The position numbers and the translations under genes were made by a program. 59,605 nucleotides of DNA from Agromyces seonyuensis (lineage in GTDB: Bacteria; Actinomycetota; Actinomycetes; Actinomycetales; Microbacteriaceae), in the NCBI RefSeq assembly GCF_009789225.1, contig NZ_WSTA01000011.1, positions 1 through 59,605 on the forward strand, written 5' to 3'. The notes under the pieces are model-generated. The model saw only the letters and a program-made list of their open reading frames with translations. It ran no database searches and was not told the origin of the DNA. Each line of letters opens with the position of its first letter. Within the stretch, counting starts at the first letter, position 1. This document shows positions 19,213-28,026 of the stretch, one piece after another.

Positions 19213-19293
19213 CCGGCAATTCTCCTGGATGCTCCCCGAACGTTTCCCGACCGTCCCGCCGTCATCCGCCGAATGCGCCGGCCCGCCCGTCGG

Positions 19294-19299
19294 TAGGCT
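19294..19299 (+). promoter_or_regulatory. -10 hexamer of gpmA (leaderless type)
   Basis: TAGGCT lies 6 bases before the gpmA ATG at 19306, and no ribosome-binding site is visible. Confidence 0.5.
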
Positions 19300-19305
19300 G
19301 GCCGT

Positions 19306-20055
19306 ATGGCTTACACGCTCGTGCTGCTGCGTCACGGCAACAGCGAATGGAACCAGAAGAACCTCTTCACCGGCTGGGTCGACGTGCGGCTGTCCGAGCA
19401 GGGCCGCGCCGAGGCGAAGCGTGCGGGCGAGCTCCTCGCCGAGTCGGGCCTGCTGCCCGACGTGCTGCACACCTCCGTGCTCTCGCGCGCGATCCAGACC
19501 GCCGACATCGCCCTCGACGAGGCCGACCGCCTGTGGATCCCGGTCCGCCGCTCGTGGCGCCTCAACGAGCGCCACTACGGCGCGCTCCAGGGCCTCGACA
19601 AGGCCGAGACGCAGGAGAAGTACGGCAACGAGCAGTTCATGCTCTGGCGCCGCTCCTTCGACGTCCCCCCGCCCGTGCTCGACGACGACTCCGAGTGGTC
19701 GCAGGTCGGCGACCCGCGCTACGCGGACCTGGCCGACTCCGACCTGCCCCGCACGGAGTGCTTGAAGGACGTCATCGCCCGCATGCTGCCGTACTGGCAG
19801 TCCGACATCATCCCCGACCTCGAGACCGGCAAGACCGTGCTCGTGACGGCGCACGGCAACTCGCTGCGCGCACTGGTCAAGCACCTCGAGGGCATCGGCG
19901 ACGCCGACATCGCCGAGCTCAACATCCCGACGGGCATCCCGCTCGTCTACCGTCTCGGCGACGACTTCATGCCGCTCGCCCCGGGCGAGTACCTCGACCC
20001 GGAGGCCGCCGCCGCCGGCGCCGCCGCCGTGGCCGCGCAGGGCGACAAGAAGTAG
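19306..20055 (+). CDS. gpmA: 2,3-bisphosphoglycerate-dependent phosphoglycerate mutase
   Basis: This 249-residue cytosolic enzyme interconverts 3- and 2-phosphoglycerate in glycolysis. The phospho-acceptor His lies in [12 protein letters not shown] (residues 4-15) and the second catalytic His in [11 protein letters not shown]. Length and the [11 protein letters not shown] stretch match dPGM. The start follows a TAGGCT -10 by 6 bases, so the message is probably leaderless. As in mycobacteria (gpm1-senX3-regX3) it neighbours the phosphate two-component genes, though phoU is inserted here on the other strand. A perfect 17-bp hairpin terminates it. Confidence 0.97.
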   Translation: MAYTLVLLRHGNSEWNQKNLFTGWVDVRLSEQGRAEAKRAGELLAESGLLPDVLHTSVLSRAIQTADIALDEADRLWIPVRRSWRLNERHYGALQGLDKAETQEKYGNEQFMLWRRSFDVPPPVLDDDSEWSQVGDPRYADLADSDLPRTECLKDVIARMLPYWQSDIIPDLETGKTVLVTAHGNSLRALVKHLEGIGDADIAELNIPTGIPLVYRLGDDFMPLAPGEYLDPEAAAAGAAAVAAQGDKK

Positions 20056-20067
20056 GTCCTCGCACGT

Positions 20068-20105
20068 CGAAGCGCCCCGCCCGATCGATCGGGCGGGGCG
20101 CTTCG
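20068..20105. terminator. Perfect palindromic terminator between gpmA and phoU
   Basis: A 38-base perfect palindrome (17-bp stem CGAAGCGCCCCGCCCGA, loop TCGA) sits between the convergent gpmA and phoU genes and can terminate both directions. Confidence 0.85.
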
Positions 20106-20143
20106 CGTTGCGGGCATCCGGCGGGCGTCGGATGCCTCGCGCG

Positions 20144-20800
20144 TCAGTTCGCGGGCTCGGGCACCCAGTCGCCGGTCGCGAGGTACTGCACCTTCTTGGC
20201 GATCGCGACCGCGTGGTCGGCGAAGCGCTCGAGGTAGCGGCTCGCGAGGGTGGCGTCGACGGTGTCGGACGCCTCGCCCTTCCAGCTCTGGCCGAGCACC
20301 TTGTCGAAGACCGAGAGGTGCAGGTCGTCGACGAGGTCGTCCTCGTTGCGGATCTGGTCGGCGAGCTCCACGTCCTGCGTGTCGAGGAGCTCGGCGAGCT
20401 TGCGCGCCATCTCGACGTCGAGCCGGCCCATCTCGGCCATCGTCGGGCGCAGCGACTTCGGCACGACCTTGTCGGGGTAGCGGTAGCGGGCGAGCTGGGC
20501 GATGTGCGTCGCCATGTCGCCCATGCGCTCGAGCGACGCCGAGATGCGCAGCGCGCTCACGACGATGCGGAGGTCGCGCGCGACCGGCTGCTGCCGCGCG
20601 AGGATCGTGATCGCGAGCTCGTCGAGGGCGACGGCCCGGGCATCGATGAGGTGGTCGTCGGCGATGACCTCCTCGGCCAGCGCGACGTTCGATTCGTTGA
20701 ACGCGGTCGTCGCCTTCTCCATCGCGTCGGCGACGAGCCGGGCGATCTCGACCAGCCCGGTCTGCACCTCGTGCAGCTCCTGCTGGAACACTTCACGCAT
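20144..20800 (-). CDS. phoU: Phosphate signalling protein PhoU
   Basis: 218 residues made of two three-helix repeats with the metal-binding E/DxxxD-type motifs (ERMGDMATHIAQLARY near 90-105 and ERFADHAVAIAKKV near 190). PhoU restrains the SenX3/RegX3 kinase when Pst is saturated. ATG 20800 (MREVFQQELHEVQ) fits the family N-terminus. It is divergent from senX3, and a triple PHO box lies 71-99 bases upstream, so PhoU is itself under phosphate control. Confidence 0.95.
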   Translation of the reverse strand: MREVFQQELHEVQTGLVEIARLVADAMEKATTAFNESNVALAEEVIADDHLIDARAVALDELAITILARQQPVARDLRIVVSALRISASLERMGDMATHIAQLARYRYPDKVVPKSLRPTMAEMGRLDVEMARKLAELLDTQDVELADQIRNEDDLVDDLHLSVFDKVLGQSWKGEASDTVDATLASRYLERFADHAVAIAKKVQYLATGDWVPEPAN

Positions 20801-20870
20801 CTTGATTCCGTCCTGTTCGCCGCGCGCGCGGGGGTGCGGCGCGTCGGGCCCGTCCAGTGTTCCCGGCGAA

Positions 20871-20899
20871 GGTGAACGGCAGGTGCCGGTCCGCTGAAC
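20871..20899 (-). promoter_or_regulatory. PHO box in the phoU/senX3 divergent region
   Basis: Units GTTCAGC (20899-20893), CGGCACC (20888-20882) and GTTCACC (20877-20871) on the minus strand are spaced exactly 11 bases. The proximal unit is perfect, the outer ones degenerate. Orientation and distance fit phoU; an effect on senX3 is also possible. Confidence 0.75.
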
Positions 20900-20922
20900 A
20901 ATCTCCAACCTAGCGCCGGAGA

Positions 20923-20963
20923 GCGCGAAACCGCCGGAGAGCCCGATTTCGCGCGGTTATGCT
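20923..20963 (+). promoter_or_regulatory. senX3 promoter with an 8-bp inverted repeat
   Basis: GCGCGAAA (20923-20930) and TTTCGCGC (20947-20954) form a perfect inverted repeat with a 16-base gap. It ends 3 bases before the -10-like TATGCT (20958-20963), which lies 6 bases before the senX3 ATG (leaderless type). The repeat covers the -35 to -10 space, so it may be an operator. Confidence 0.5.
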
Positions 20964-20969
20964 CGCACT

Positions 20970-22151
20970 ATGCAAGACGCCTGGGTGGTGCTCGCCGCGC
21001 TCGCGATCGGGGCCTTCCTCGGCGCCGGGTTCGTCGTCATCCTCATCATCGCCCGCGAACGCGGCGAACAGGCCCAACGGGTCGTGAACCCCGTCGTACC
21101 GGAGGGCGTCGATCAGGTGATCGCCGCCCTCGACTCGGCCGGCATCGTGCTCGACCCGTCGAACAACGTCGTCCGGGCCTCGCCGGGCGCGCTCTCCCTC
21201 GGCCTCGTGCGCGGGCTCGCCGTGACGAACCCGGAGCTGCTCCGGTTGGCCGGGCTGGTGCGCGCCGACGGCGAGACCGTGCAGGAGGAGATCGAGGTGC
21301 CGCGCGGCCCCTACGGCGACGCCTCCGTCACCCTCCTCGTGCGGGTGGCCCGGCTCGGCACGCGCTTCGTGCTGCTGCTGGCCGAGGACCGCACCGAGGC
21401 CAAGCGCCTGGACGCCGTGCGCCGCGACTTCATCGCGAACATCTCGCACGAGCTGAAGACCCCGATCGCGAGCGTCGGCCTCCTCGCCGAGGCCGTCGAC
21501 CAGGCCGCCGACGAGCCCGAGCGGGTTCGCCGCTTCGCGAGCCGTCTCTCCGAGGAGTCGAGCCGGCTCGCCCGCATCACGAACGAGGTCATCCAGCTCA
21601 CGCGGCTCCAGGCGAACGACGCCGTCGCCGAGCGAGCACTGCTCGACCTCGACGAGATCGTCGCCGTCGCGATCGACCAGAACCGCGTCCTCGCCTCCGG
21701 CAAGCGCATCGAGCTCGCGCTGCGCACCCGCAGCAAGGCCCGGGTGTGGGGCGACCGCGAACTGCTCATCGTCGCCGTGCACAACCTCGTCGCCAACGCG
21801 ATCGCGTACTCGCCCGAGGGCGGCCGCATCGGCATCGGCACCGCCCGCCGCGACGGCATCGTCGAGATCTCCGTGACCGATCAGGGCATCGGCATCCCGG
21901 AGGAGGACCTCGACCGCGTCTTCGAGCGCTTCTACCGCGTCGATCAGGCCCGCTCCCGGCACACCGGCGGCACGGGCCTCGGCCTGGCCATCGTGAAGCA
22001 CACCGCCGAGGAGCACGGCGGCGATGTGCGCGCGTGGTCGACCCTCGGCCGCGGCTCCACCTTCACCATCCGCCTCCCCGAAGCCGCCTCCGCCGCCGAC
22101 GCGGCGGACGCCGGCGCCGAACGACCCCGACCCAGAAGGACAACCGCGTGA
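20970..22151 (+). CDS. senX3: Sensor histidine kinase SenX3
   Basis: 393 residues. One N-terminal membrane helix (about 5-27), a PAS-like sensor stretch (about 45-135), the H-box FIANISHELKTPIASVGLL (about residues 153-171), N-box VHNLVANAIAYSP and the G-boxes DQGIGIPEE and GGTGLGLAI. No extracellular loop is seen, so it senses indirectly, probably through Pst/PhoU. The stop overlaps the regX3 start (GTGA). The neighbours phoU and gpmA match the mycobacterial senX3-regX3 locus. The C-terminal tail is Ala/Arg-rich. Confidence 0.95.
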   Translation: MQDAWVVLAALAIGAFLGAGFVVILIIARERGEQAQRVVNPVVPEGVDQVIAALDSAGIVLDPSNNVVRASPGALSLGLVRGLAVTNPELLRLAGLVRADGETVQEEIEVPRGPYGDASVTLLVRVARLGTRFVLLLAEDRTEAKRLDAVRRDFIANISHELKTPIASVGLLAEAVDQAADEPERVRRFASRLSEESSRLARITNEVIQLTRLQANDAVAERALLDLDEIVAVAIDQNRVLASGKRIELALRTRSKARVWGDRELLIVAVHNLVANAIAYSPEGGRIGIGTARRDGIVEISVTDQGIGIPEEDLDRVFERFYRVDQARSRHTGGTGLGLAIVKHTAEEHGGDVRAWSTLGRGSTFTIRLPEAASAADAADAGAERPRPRRTTA

Positions 22152-22828
22152 CCCGCATCCTGCTCGTCGAAGACGAGATCTCGCTCTCCGAGCCGCTGTC
22201 GTTCCTCCTCGAGCGCGAGGGCTACGACGTCGAGGTGGCCGACGACGGCAATGCCGCGCTGGCGGCGTTCGACCGCGGCGGCGCCGACCTCGTGCTGCTC
22301 GACCTCATGCTCCCGGGGCTGCCCGGCACCGAGGTGTGCCGCCAGCTCCGCACCCGCTCGACCGTGCCCATCATCATGCTGACGGCGAAGGACTCGGAGG
22401 TGGACATCGTCGTCGGGCTCGAGCTCGGCGCCGACGACTATGTGACGAAGCCGTACTCGACGCGCGAGCTGCTCGCCCGCATCCGGGCCGTGCTCCGCCG
22501 TCGCATCGACACGCTCGAACCCGACGACGCGATCCTCGCGGGCGGTCGCGTGCGCATGGACGTCGACCGCCACACGGTCGAGGTCGACGGCGGTCCCGTC
22601 GCGATGCCGCTCAAGGAGTTCGAGCTGCTCGAGCTCCTCATGCGCAACGCCGGCCGCGTCATGACGCGCGGGCAGCTCATCGACCGGGTCTGGGGCTCGG
22701 ACTACTTCGGCGACACCAAGACGCTCGACGTCCACATCAAGCGCATCCGCGCCAAGATCGAGCAGACGCCCTCGGAGCCCGAGCAGCTCGTGACCGTGCG
22801 CGGCCTCGGCTACCGCTTCGAGGCCTGA
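22148..22828 (+). CDS. regX3: Phosphate response regulator RegX3 (OmpR/PhoB family)
   Basis: 226 residues from GTG 22148, with AAGGA 7 bases upstream and a four-base overlap with senX3. The receiver keeps all key residues: acidic pair EDE near 9-11, phospho-Asp in LVLLDLMLPG (about 53), Thr in MLTAKD and Lys in VTKPYS. The winged helix (VWGSDYFGDTKTLDVHIKRIRAKI) should bind GTTCACC direct repeats. PHO boxes in this window precede both pstS genes, ppk and phoU, which are its likely targets. Confidence 0.95.
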   Translation: MTRILLVEDEISLSEPLSFLLEREGYDVEVADDGNAALAAFDRGGADLVLLDLMLPGLPGTEVCRQLRTRSTVPIIMLTAKDSEVDIVVGLELGADDYVTKPYSTRELLARIRAVLRRRIDTLEPDDAILAGGRVRMDVDRHTVEVDGGPVAMPLKEFELLELLMRNAGRVMTRGQLIDRVWGSDYFGDTKTLDVHIKRIRAKIEQTPSEPEQLVTVRGLGYRFEA

Positions 22829-22842
22829 GGGCCCGAGTACCG

Positions 22843-22880
22843 CGAAGGGCGGATGACGCGGCTGCGTCATCCGCCCTTCG
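22843..22880. terminator. 17-bp hairpin between regX3 and the lipoprotein gene
   Basis: Perfect stem CGAAGGGCGGATGACGC (22843-22859) with its complement (22864-22880) and a 4-base loop. It serves two convergent genes. Confidence 0.85.
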
Positions 22881-22898
22881 ACGTCGTCGGGGGTCGGC

Positions 22899-23363
22899 TC
22901 AGCCGAGCAGGTCCTCGTACTCGGGCAGCGTGCCGTCGAGCACGGGAACGAGCTTCTCGACGCCCTCTTCGCCGCCGTACTGGAAGTAGAGCGGGGTGAG
23001 CGAACCGGCGTCGGCGCCGAGGCCGGGCAGTTCGATCGCGGGCTCGGCGTCGTCGGCGCTGCCGCCGAAGACGGTCATGGTGCCGGCCGGCACCTCGACC
23101 TCGACGGTCTCGTCCTCGTACTCGATGCCGAGGGTCACGTCGGAGTCGGAGTCGTTGGCGATGGAGACAGCGAGCACCGCGTCCTCGCCGTCGTCCGTGA
23201 TGACGAGCGCGTTGCGCACCTCGAGGTCGCCCACCGAGAGGTTGACGCCGTCGCTCGCCTCGTACTTCTCGGTCGTCGCCTGGTAGGTCACGAAGGTGCA
23301 GCCGGACGCGCCGAGCGCGATGCCGGCGGCGAGCAGAACGGATGCCGCGAGACGGGCCTTCAC
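22899..23363 (-). CDS. Small lipoprotein, unknown function
   Basis: About 154 residues starting at GTG 23363, with GGAGGT close upstream. The lipobox LGASGC gives a lipid-anchored protein. The mature part is rich in Asp/Glu, and its beta-strand pattern (VNLSVGDLEVRNALVI) is like DUF461/PCu(A)C-like or other small beta-sandwich lipoproteins, but I cannot name a family with certainty. It is convergent with regX3 and divergent from carD. Confidence 0.8.
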   Translation of the reverse strand: MKARLAASVLLAAGIALGASGCTFVTYQATTEKYEASDGVNLSVGDLEVRNALVITDDGEDAVLAVSIANDSDSDVTLGIEYEDETVEVEVPAGTMTVFGGSADDAEPAIELPGLGADAGSLTPLYFQYGGEEGVEKLVPVLDGTLPEYEDLLG

Positions 23364-23535
23364 TGAACCTCCAAGTGCAGTTGTCACGGTCGACGTCGAC
23401 CGCTCGAACCGCGGCCGCGTTCCGCGCGACGGCCAGTCGCCGGGCACGGAGAAACCGCAGGAAGTCTATCCCATGGCAGCGCGCTCGGACGGTGCGCATG
23501 CCGGGGACGGGCACCTTAGCACGAAACCGCTGTGG

Positions 23536-23541
23536 TATCCT
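23536..23541 (+). promoter_or_regulatory. Probable -10 of carD
   Basis: TATCCT, preceded by GTGG, lies 26 bases before the carD start, giving a short leader that contains AAAGGA (23553-23558). No good -35 is visible. Confidence 0.45.
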
Positions 23542-23567
23542 GATAGACGCCGAAAGGACTACTATTC

Positions 23568-24050
23568 ATGCTTTTTGAGGTTGGCGAGACGGTCGTCTAT
23601 CCGCACCACGGTGCAGCGACGATCACCGAAGTCAAGAAACGCATCATCAAGGGCGAGGAGAAGCTCTACCTCAAGCTGAACGTCACGCAGGGAGACCTCG
23701 TCATCGAGGTGCCCGCCGAGAACGTCGACCTGGTCGGCGTTCGCGACGTCATCGGCAAGGAGGGCCTCGACCGGGTCTTCGAGGTACTGCGCGCTCCCTT
23801 CACCGAGGAACCGACCAACTGGTCGCGCCGCTACAAGGCGAACCTCGAGAAGCTCGCTTCGGGGGATGTCATCAAGGTTTCCGAGGTCGTTCGCGACCTC
23901 TGGCGCCGCGATCAGGACCGCGGCCTGTCGGCCGGGGAGAAGCGGATGCTGGCCAAGGCCCGGCAGATTCTGATCTCCGAGCTGGCGCTCGCGGAGAAGA
24001 CCGACGAAGAGGCGGCGTCGCTCGTCCTCGACGAGGTCCTCGCTTCCTGA
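23568..24050 (+). CDS. carD: CarD-family RNA polymerase-binding regulator
   Basis: 160 residues. The N-terminal RNA-polymerase-interaction domain starts [17 protein letters not shown]. The C-terminal helical DNA-contact domain contains [14 protein letters not shown], with the conserved Trp that touches the open promoter complex. CarD stabilises RNAP open complexes, notably at rRNA promoters. The order carD-ispD-ispF-cysS-rlmB is the same as in mycobacteria. AAAGGA lies about 10 bases upstream of ATG. A 16-bp hairpin follows. Confidence 0.96.
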   Translation: MLFEVGETVVYPHHGAATITEVKKRIIKGEEKLYLKLNVTQGDLVIEVPAENVDLVGVRDVIGKEGLDRVFEVLRAPFTEEPTNWSRRYKANLEKLASGDVIKVSEVVRDLWRRDQDRGLSAGEKRMLAKARQILISELALAEKTDEEAASLVLDEVLAS

Positions 24051-24056
24051 GCGATC

Positions 24057-24094
24057 CGAACGGGCCGATCCCAGAACCGGGATCGGCCCGTTCG
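24057..24094 (+). terminator. 16-bp hairpin terminator after carD
   Basis: Perfect stem CGAACGGGCCGATCCC (24057-24072) and its complement (24079-24094) with a 6-base loop, 6 bases after the carD stop. ispDF downstream has its own -10. Confidence 0.85.
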
Positions 24095-24134
24095 TCGCGC
24101 CCGGGGGTGCTCCGCCGTCGCGGCGGGCGGTGAC

Positions 24135-24140
24135 TACGCT
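24135..24140 (+). promoter_or_regulatory. -10 hexamer of ispDF (leaderless type)
   Basis: TACGCT lies 6 bases before GTG 24147. The purine run between them is too close to the start to work as a ribosome-binding site. Confidence 0.5.
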
Positions 24141-24146
24141 CGGAGG

Positions 24147-25382
24147 GTGACCTCCCCGCGCATCGCCGTCATCGTCGTCGCCGCCGGCAGCGGCAGCCGG
24201 CTCGGCCATCGGCTGCCCAAGGCGTTCGTGCCACTCGGCGATCGCACCGTGCTCGACACGGCGCTCGACCCCGTGCTCGGCATGGCCGAGACGCCGGTCG
24301 TCGCGGTCGTCGTCCCCCCGGACTGGGAGGAGCGGACGGCGAGCCTCCTCGTCCCGCGCGCCGAAGCCGCGGGAGCGCCGCTCATCGTGGTGCCCGGCGG
24401 CTCGGAGCGCTCGCACTCGGTCGCCGCTGGCCTCGCGGCGCTGCCCGACTCGGTCGACGTCGTCCTCGTGCACGACGCCGCCCGACCCTTCGCCCCCGCC
24501 GCCCTCTTCGACGAGGTCGCCGCGGCCGTCCGCACCCGCGGCGTCGGCATCGTGCCCGCCGTGCCCGTCGTCGACACGATCAAGCGCGTCGAGGGGGAGC
24601 AGGTGCTCGAGACCGTCGACCGCAGCGAGCTGCGCGCCGTGCAGACCCCGCAGGGCTTCCCCCGCGGCGCCCTCGAGCGCGCGTACCGCCTCGCCGACCG
24701 GGAGCACACGGACGACGCGGCGACCGCCGCCGCCGCCGGGCTCGCCGTCGAGACCGTGCCGGGCGACGCCCGGGCGTTCAAGATCACCGTGCCCACCGAC
24801 CTCGCCCGGGCCGAGCGGCACGCGGCCGACGCCGCGGCGACGAGCCCTGACGCCTCCGCCGACGGTGCGGCCGCGCCGCGCGAGGCATCCTCGGCCTCGG
24901 ACCTGCTCCTGCCGCGCATCGGCACGGGCGTCGACGTCCACGCGTTCGCCGAGGAGGACGGCGCGCCGCTCTGGGTCGCCGGCCTCGAATGGCCGGGGGA
25001 GCGGGGGCTCGCCGGCCACTCCGACGGTGACGTCGCCGCACATGCGCTCTGCGACGCGCTGCTCTCCGCGGCCGGGGCCGGCGACCTCGGGCAGGTCTTC
25101 GGCGTCGACGACCCGCGCCTGGACGGCGCCCACGGGGAGGTGTTCCTCCGCGAGACGCTGCGCCTCATCGAGGCCGCGGGATTCCGGGTCGGCAACGCGA
25201 CCGTGCAGCTGATCGGCAACCGGCCGAAGCTCGCGCCGCGCCGGGCCGAGGCGGAGGCCGTGCTCTCGGGCATCCTGGGCGCCCCCGTGTCGGTCTCGGC
25301 GACGACGACCGACCGGCTCGGCTTCACCGGCCGCGGCGAGGGCGTCGCCGCGATCGCGACCGCCCTGCTCGTGCCGGCCTGA
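24147..25382 (+). CDS. ispDF: Fused IspD-IspF: MEP cytidylyltransferase / MEcPP synthase
   Basis: 411 residues carrying two steps of the non-mevalonate isoprenoid pathway. The IspD domain (about 1-230) has the nucleotide-binding [16 protein letters not shown] and the DAARPF motif. A 20-residue Ala/Ser-rich linker follows. The IspF domain (about 252-411) has GVDVHAF and [17 protein letters not shown] with the zinc-binding Asp/His residues, and [14 protein letters not shown] near the end. In mycobacteria the two are separate adjacent genes, so this is a gene fusion. The GTG start follows a TACGCT -10 by 6 bases. Confidence 0.96.
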   Translation: MTSPRIAVIVVAAGSGSRLGHRLPKAFVPLGDRTVLDTALDPVLGMAETPVVAVVVPPDWEERTASLLVPRAEAAGAPLIVVPGGSERSHSVAAGLAALPDSVDVVLVHDAARPFAPAALFDEVAAAVRTRGVGIVPAVPVVDTIKRVEGEQVLETVDRSELRAVQTPQGFPRGALERAYRLADREHTDDAATAAAAGLAVETVPGDARAFKITVPTDLARAERHAADAAATSPDASADGAAAPREASSASDLLLPRIGTGVDVHAFAEEDGAPLWVAGLEWPGERGLAGHSDGDVAAHALCDALLSAAGAGDLGQVFGVDDPRLDGAHGEVFLRETLRLIEAAGFRVGNATVQLIGNRPKLAPRRAEAEAVLSGILGAPVSVSATTTDRLGFTGRGEGVAAIATALLVPA

Positions 25383-25498
25383 CGCAGCCGACCAGACCCT
25401 GCCACGCCGGTCGAGCCGGTCGCGCCGGTCGGAGCCGGTCCCGCGCGCCCTCGACGTCATGCGCGGCGGCCTCCCGGTTCCGCCGCAGGGTGCCCCGG

Positions 25499-25504
25499 TA
25501 GGAT
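25499..25504 (+). promoter_or_regulatory. -10 hexamer of cysS (leaderless type)
   Basis: TAGGAT lies 6 bases before the GTG start of cysS, with no ribosome-binding site. Confidence 0.5.
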
Positions 25505-25510
25505 TCCCTG

Positions 25511-26929
25511 GTGACCGTGCGCATCTACGACTCGAAGGCCCAGGGCCTTCGCGAGTTCACCCCGCTCCGCGACGGCGAAGTGGGGATGTACGTCTGCGGT
25601 CCCACCGTGCAGTCGAGCCCGCACATCGGGCATCTGCGCAGCGCGCTCGCGTACGACCTCATGCGCCGCTGGTTCGCCTACCGCGGCTTCCGCGTCACGT
25701 TCGTGCGCAATGTCACCGACATCGACGACAAGGTCCTGCTCAACGCAGCGGGCACCGAGGAGGAGTGGTTCGCCCTCGCCTACCGCGTCGAGCTCGAGTT
25801 CACTGCCGCCTACTCGGCGCTCGGCATCCTGCCCCCGACCTACGAGCCGCGCGCGACCGCGAGCGTGCCGCAGATGCAGGAGCTCATCACCCGTCTCATC
25901 GACGCCGGCCACGCCTACGCGGCTCCCGACGGCTCGGGCGACGTCTACTTCGACACCGGCTCGTGGGCCGCGTACGGCGAGCTCACCCGGCAGTCGCGCG
26001 ACAAGATGGAGGCGGCCGCCGACGCCGACCCGCGCGGCAAGCGGGACCCGCGCGACTTCGCCCTCTGGAAGGGCGCCAAGGCCGACGAGCCCGTCTCGGC
26101 GACGTGGGCGAGCCCGTGGGGCCCCGGCCGGCCCGGCTGGCACATCGAGTGCTCCGCCATGTCGACGCGCTACCTCGGCCCGACCTTCGACATCCACGGC
26201 GGCGGTCTCGACCTGCGCTTCCCGCACCACGAGAACGAGCTCGCCCAGTCCACGGCGGCCGGCGACGGCTACGCCCGCTACTGGGTGCACAACGGACTCG
26301 TGAACGTGACCGGGCAGAAGATGTCGAAGTCGCTCGGCAACTCGGTGTACGCCGCCGACCTGCTCGGCGCCGCGAGCCACCTCGCTGTGCGCTACCTGCT
26401 CGGTTCGGCGCACTACCGCTCGACGATCGACTACAGCCCCGACGCCCTCGCCGAGGCGGAGTCCGCCGTCGACCGCATCCGCACGTTCCTCGAGCGCGTC
26501 GAGCGACGCCTCGCGGGCACCCGATTCGCCGGGGCGGGCGCGCACGTCGTGCCCGACGCCTTCGCGAACGCGATGGACGACGACTTCGGCGTGCCCGAGG
26601 CGATCGCCGTCGTGCACGAGACCATCCGCCGCGGCAACCAGGCCCTCGACGCCGAAGAACTGCACGACGCGGCCGACGCCCTCGGCGCCGTGACCGCCAT
26701 GCTGCAGGTGCTCGGCCTCGACCCCCGCGACCCCGCCTGGGGTTCGCGCGAATCCGGCGGCGCTGCCGCCCTCGCCCTCGACGCCCTCGTCGAGCGGCTC
26801 ATCGAACATCGACGCGAGGCCCGATCGGCCCGCGATTTCGCCACCGCCGACCGCATCCGCGGCGAGCTCGCCGATGCGGGCATCGTGGTCGAAGACACCC
26901 AGACCGGATCGCATTGGAGTCTGTCATGA
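25511..26929 (+). CDS. cysS: Cysteinyl-tRNA synthetase
   Basis: 472 residues, class I synthetase charging tRNA-Cys. The zinc-ligand Cys is in [20 protein letters not shown], which also holds the HIGH-type motif (HIGH at about residues 38-41). Further motifs are [10 protein letters not shown], the metal-site HHENELAQS and KMSKSLGN. The length is normal. Mycothiol ligase MshC is related, but the C-terminal domain and the neighbourhood (ispDF, rlmB) favour CysS. The stop overlaps rlmB (ATGA). Confidence 0.97.
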   Translation: MTVRIYDSKAQGLREFTPLRDGEVGMYVCGPTVQSSPHIGHLRSALAYDLMRRWFAYRGFRVTFVRNVTDIDDKVLLNAAGTEEEWFALAYRVELEFTAAYSALGILPPTYEPRATASVPQMQELITRLIDAGHAYAAPDGSGDVYFDTGSWAAYGELTRQSRDKMEAAADADPRGKRDPRDFALWKGAKADEPVSATWASPWGPGRPGWHIECSAMSTRYLGPTFDIHGGGLDLRFPHHENELAQSTAAGDGYARYWVHNGLVNVTGQKMSKSLGNSVYAADLLGAASHLAVRYLLGSAHYRSTIDYSPDALAEAESAVDRIRTFLERVERRLAGTRFAGAGAHVVPDAFANAMDDDFGVPEAIAVVHETIRRGNQALDAEELHDAADALGAVTAMLQVLGLDPRDPAWGSRESGGAAALALDALVERLIEHRREARSARDFATADRIRGELADAGIVVEDTQTGSHWSLS

Positions 26930-27942
26930 GCAAGCCGTCGCGCAGCGGGGCCGTCCGCAAGAGCAGCAAGGGCAAGTCCGTCGGCACGGGCGGCCACGGC
27001 CGCAAGTCCCTCGAGGGCAAGGGCCCGACCCCGAAGGCCGAGGACCGCGCCTGGCACGTCGCCGGCAAGCGCAAGGCCGCCATCGAGCGCTACCAGGCGG
27101 CCGGCGGCAAGGGCACCCCGGGGGGCAAGCCCAAGCAGGGCACCCCGCGCGGCGCGTCCGGGGCGGCCAAGCGCGGCAAGTCGGGCGACGGCGACGAGAT
27201 CGTCAACGGCCGCAACGCCGTCGTCGAGGCGCTGCGGGCCAAGATCCCCGCGACGAACCTCTACATCGCCCAGCGCGTCGAGATGGACGACCGGGTGCGG
27301 GAGGCGCTGAAGCTCGCGACGAACCGCGGCATCCCGGTGCTCGAGGTCACGCGCCCCGAGCTCGACCGTCTGGCGGGCGAGGGCGCCGTGCACCAGGGCA
27401 TCGCCATCAAGGTGCCCGCCTACGCGTACGCGCACCCGCTCGAGCTGCTCGACGAGACGCTCGCGAAGGGCACCACGCCGCTCTTCGTCGCCCTCGACGG
27501 CATCACCGACCCGCGCAACCTCGGCGCGATCATCCGCTCGACGGCCGCGTTCGGCGGGCAGGGCGTCATCGTCCCGCAGCGCCGCTCCGTCGGTGTGACC
27601 GCGTCGGCGTGGAAGACCTCGGCCGGCGCCGCGGCGCGCGTCCCCGTGGCGATGGCGGCGAACCTCACGCAGACGCTCAAGGCCCTCAAGGAGCGCGGCG
27701 TCTTCGTGCTCGGCCTCGATGGCGGCGGCGACGTCTCGCTGCCGGGCCTGTCGTGGGCCGACCGCCCGATCGTCGTCGTCGTCGGCAGCGAGGGCAAGGG
27801 CCTCTCGCGCCTCGTCACCGAGACGTGCGACGCCGTCGTGTCGATCCCGATCTCCTCGACGACCGAGTCGCTGAACGCCGGCATCGCCGCCTCCGTCACG
27901 CTCTACGAGATCTCCAAGCTGCGGGTCGAGTCGGCGAGCTGA
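26926..27942 (+). CDS. rlmB: 23S rRNA 2'-O-ribose methyltransferase RlmB/TrmH family
   Basis: About 338 residues from ATG 26926, which overlaps the cysS stop. Residues 1-90 are a Lys/Gly-rich, probably disordered RNA-binding tail. An L30e-like substrate-binding domain (about 92-165) and the SpoU/TrmH knot domain follow, with the motifs LDGITDPRNLGAIIRSTAAF, VVVGSEGKGLS and SIPISSTTESLNAGIAASV. Target site G2251 (E. coli numbering) is inferred from the family. A UUCG-capped terminator follows. Confidence 0.93.
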   Translation: MSKPSRSGAVRKSSKGKSVGTGGHGRKSLEGKGPTPKAEDRAWHVAGKRKAAIERYQAAGGKGTPGGKPKQGTPRGASGAAKRGKSGDGDEIVNGRNAVVEALRAKIPATNLYIAQRVEMDDRVREALKLATNRGIPVLEVTRPELDRLAGEGAVHQGIAIKVPAYAYAHPLELLDETLAKGTTPLFVALDGITDPRNLGAIIRSTAAFGGQGVIVPQRRSVGVTASAWKTSAGAAARVPVAMAANLTQTLKALKERGVFVLGLDGGGDVSLPGLSWADRPIVVVVGSEGKGLSRLVTETCDAVVSIPISSTTESLNAGIAASVTLYEISKLRVESAS

Positions 27943-27962
27943 GCGCGACCCCGCGAACGCGA

Positions 27963-27994
27963 GGATGCCCCGGGGCTTCGGCTCCGGGGCATCC
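27963..27994 (+). terminator. Hairpin with UUCG tetraloop after rlmB
   Basis: A 14-bp stem (GGATGCCCCGGGGC at 27963-27976 with GCTCCGGGGCATCC at 27981-27994, one G-U pair) is capped by TTCG. It may also serve the convergent DUF4032 gene. Confidence 0.85.
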
Positions 27995-28026
27995 GTCGTC
28001 CTGCAGGTCGTCGCCGACCGCGGTGC

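Noticed and set aside
20144-20908. Longer PhoU starting at 20908
   Set aside because: The extra residues run through the PHO box and do not look like PhoU; ATG 20800 gives the family N-terminus.
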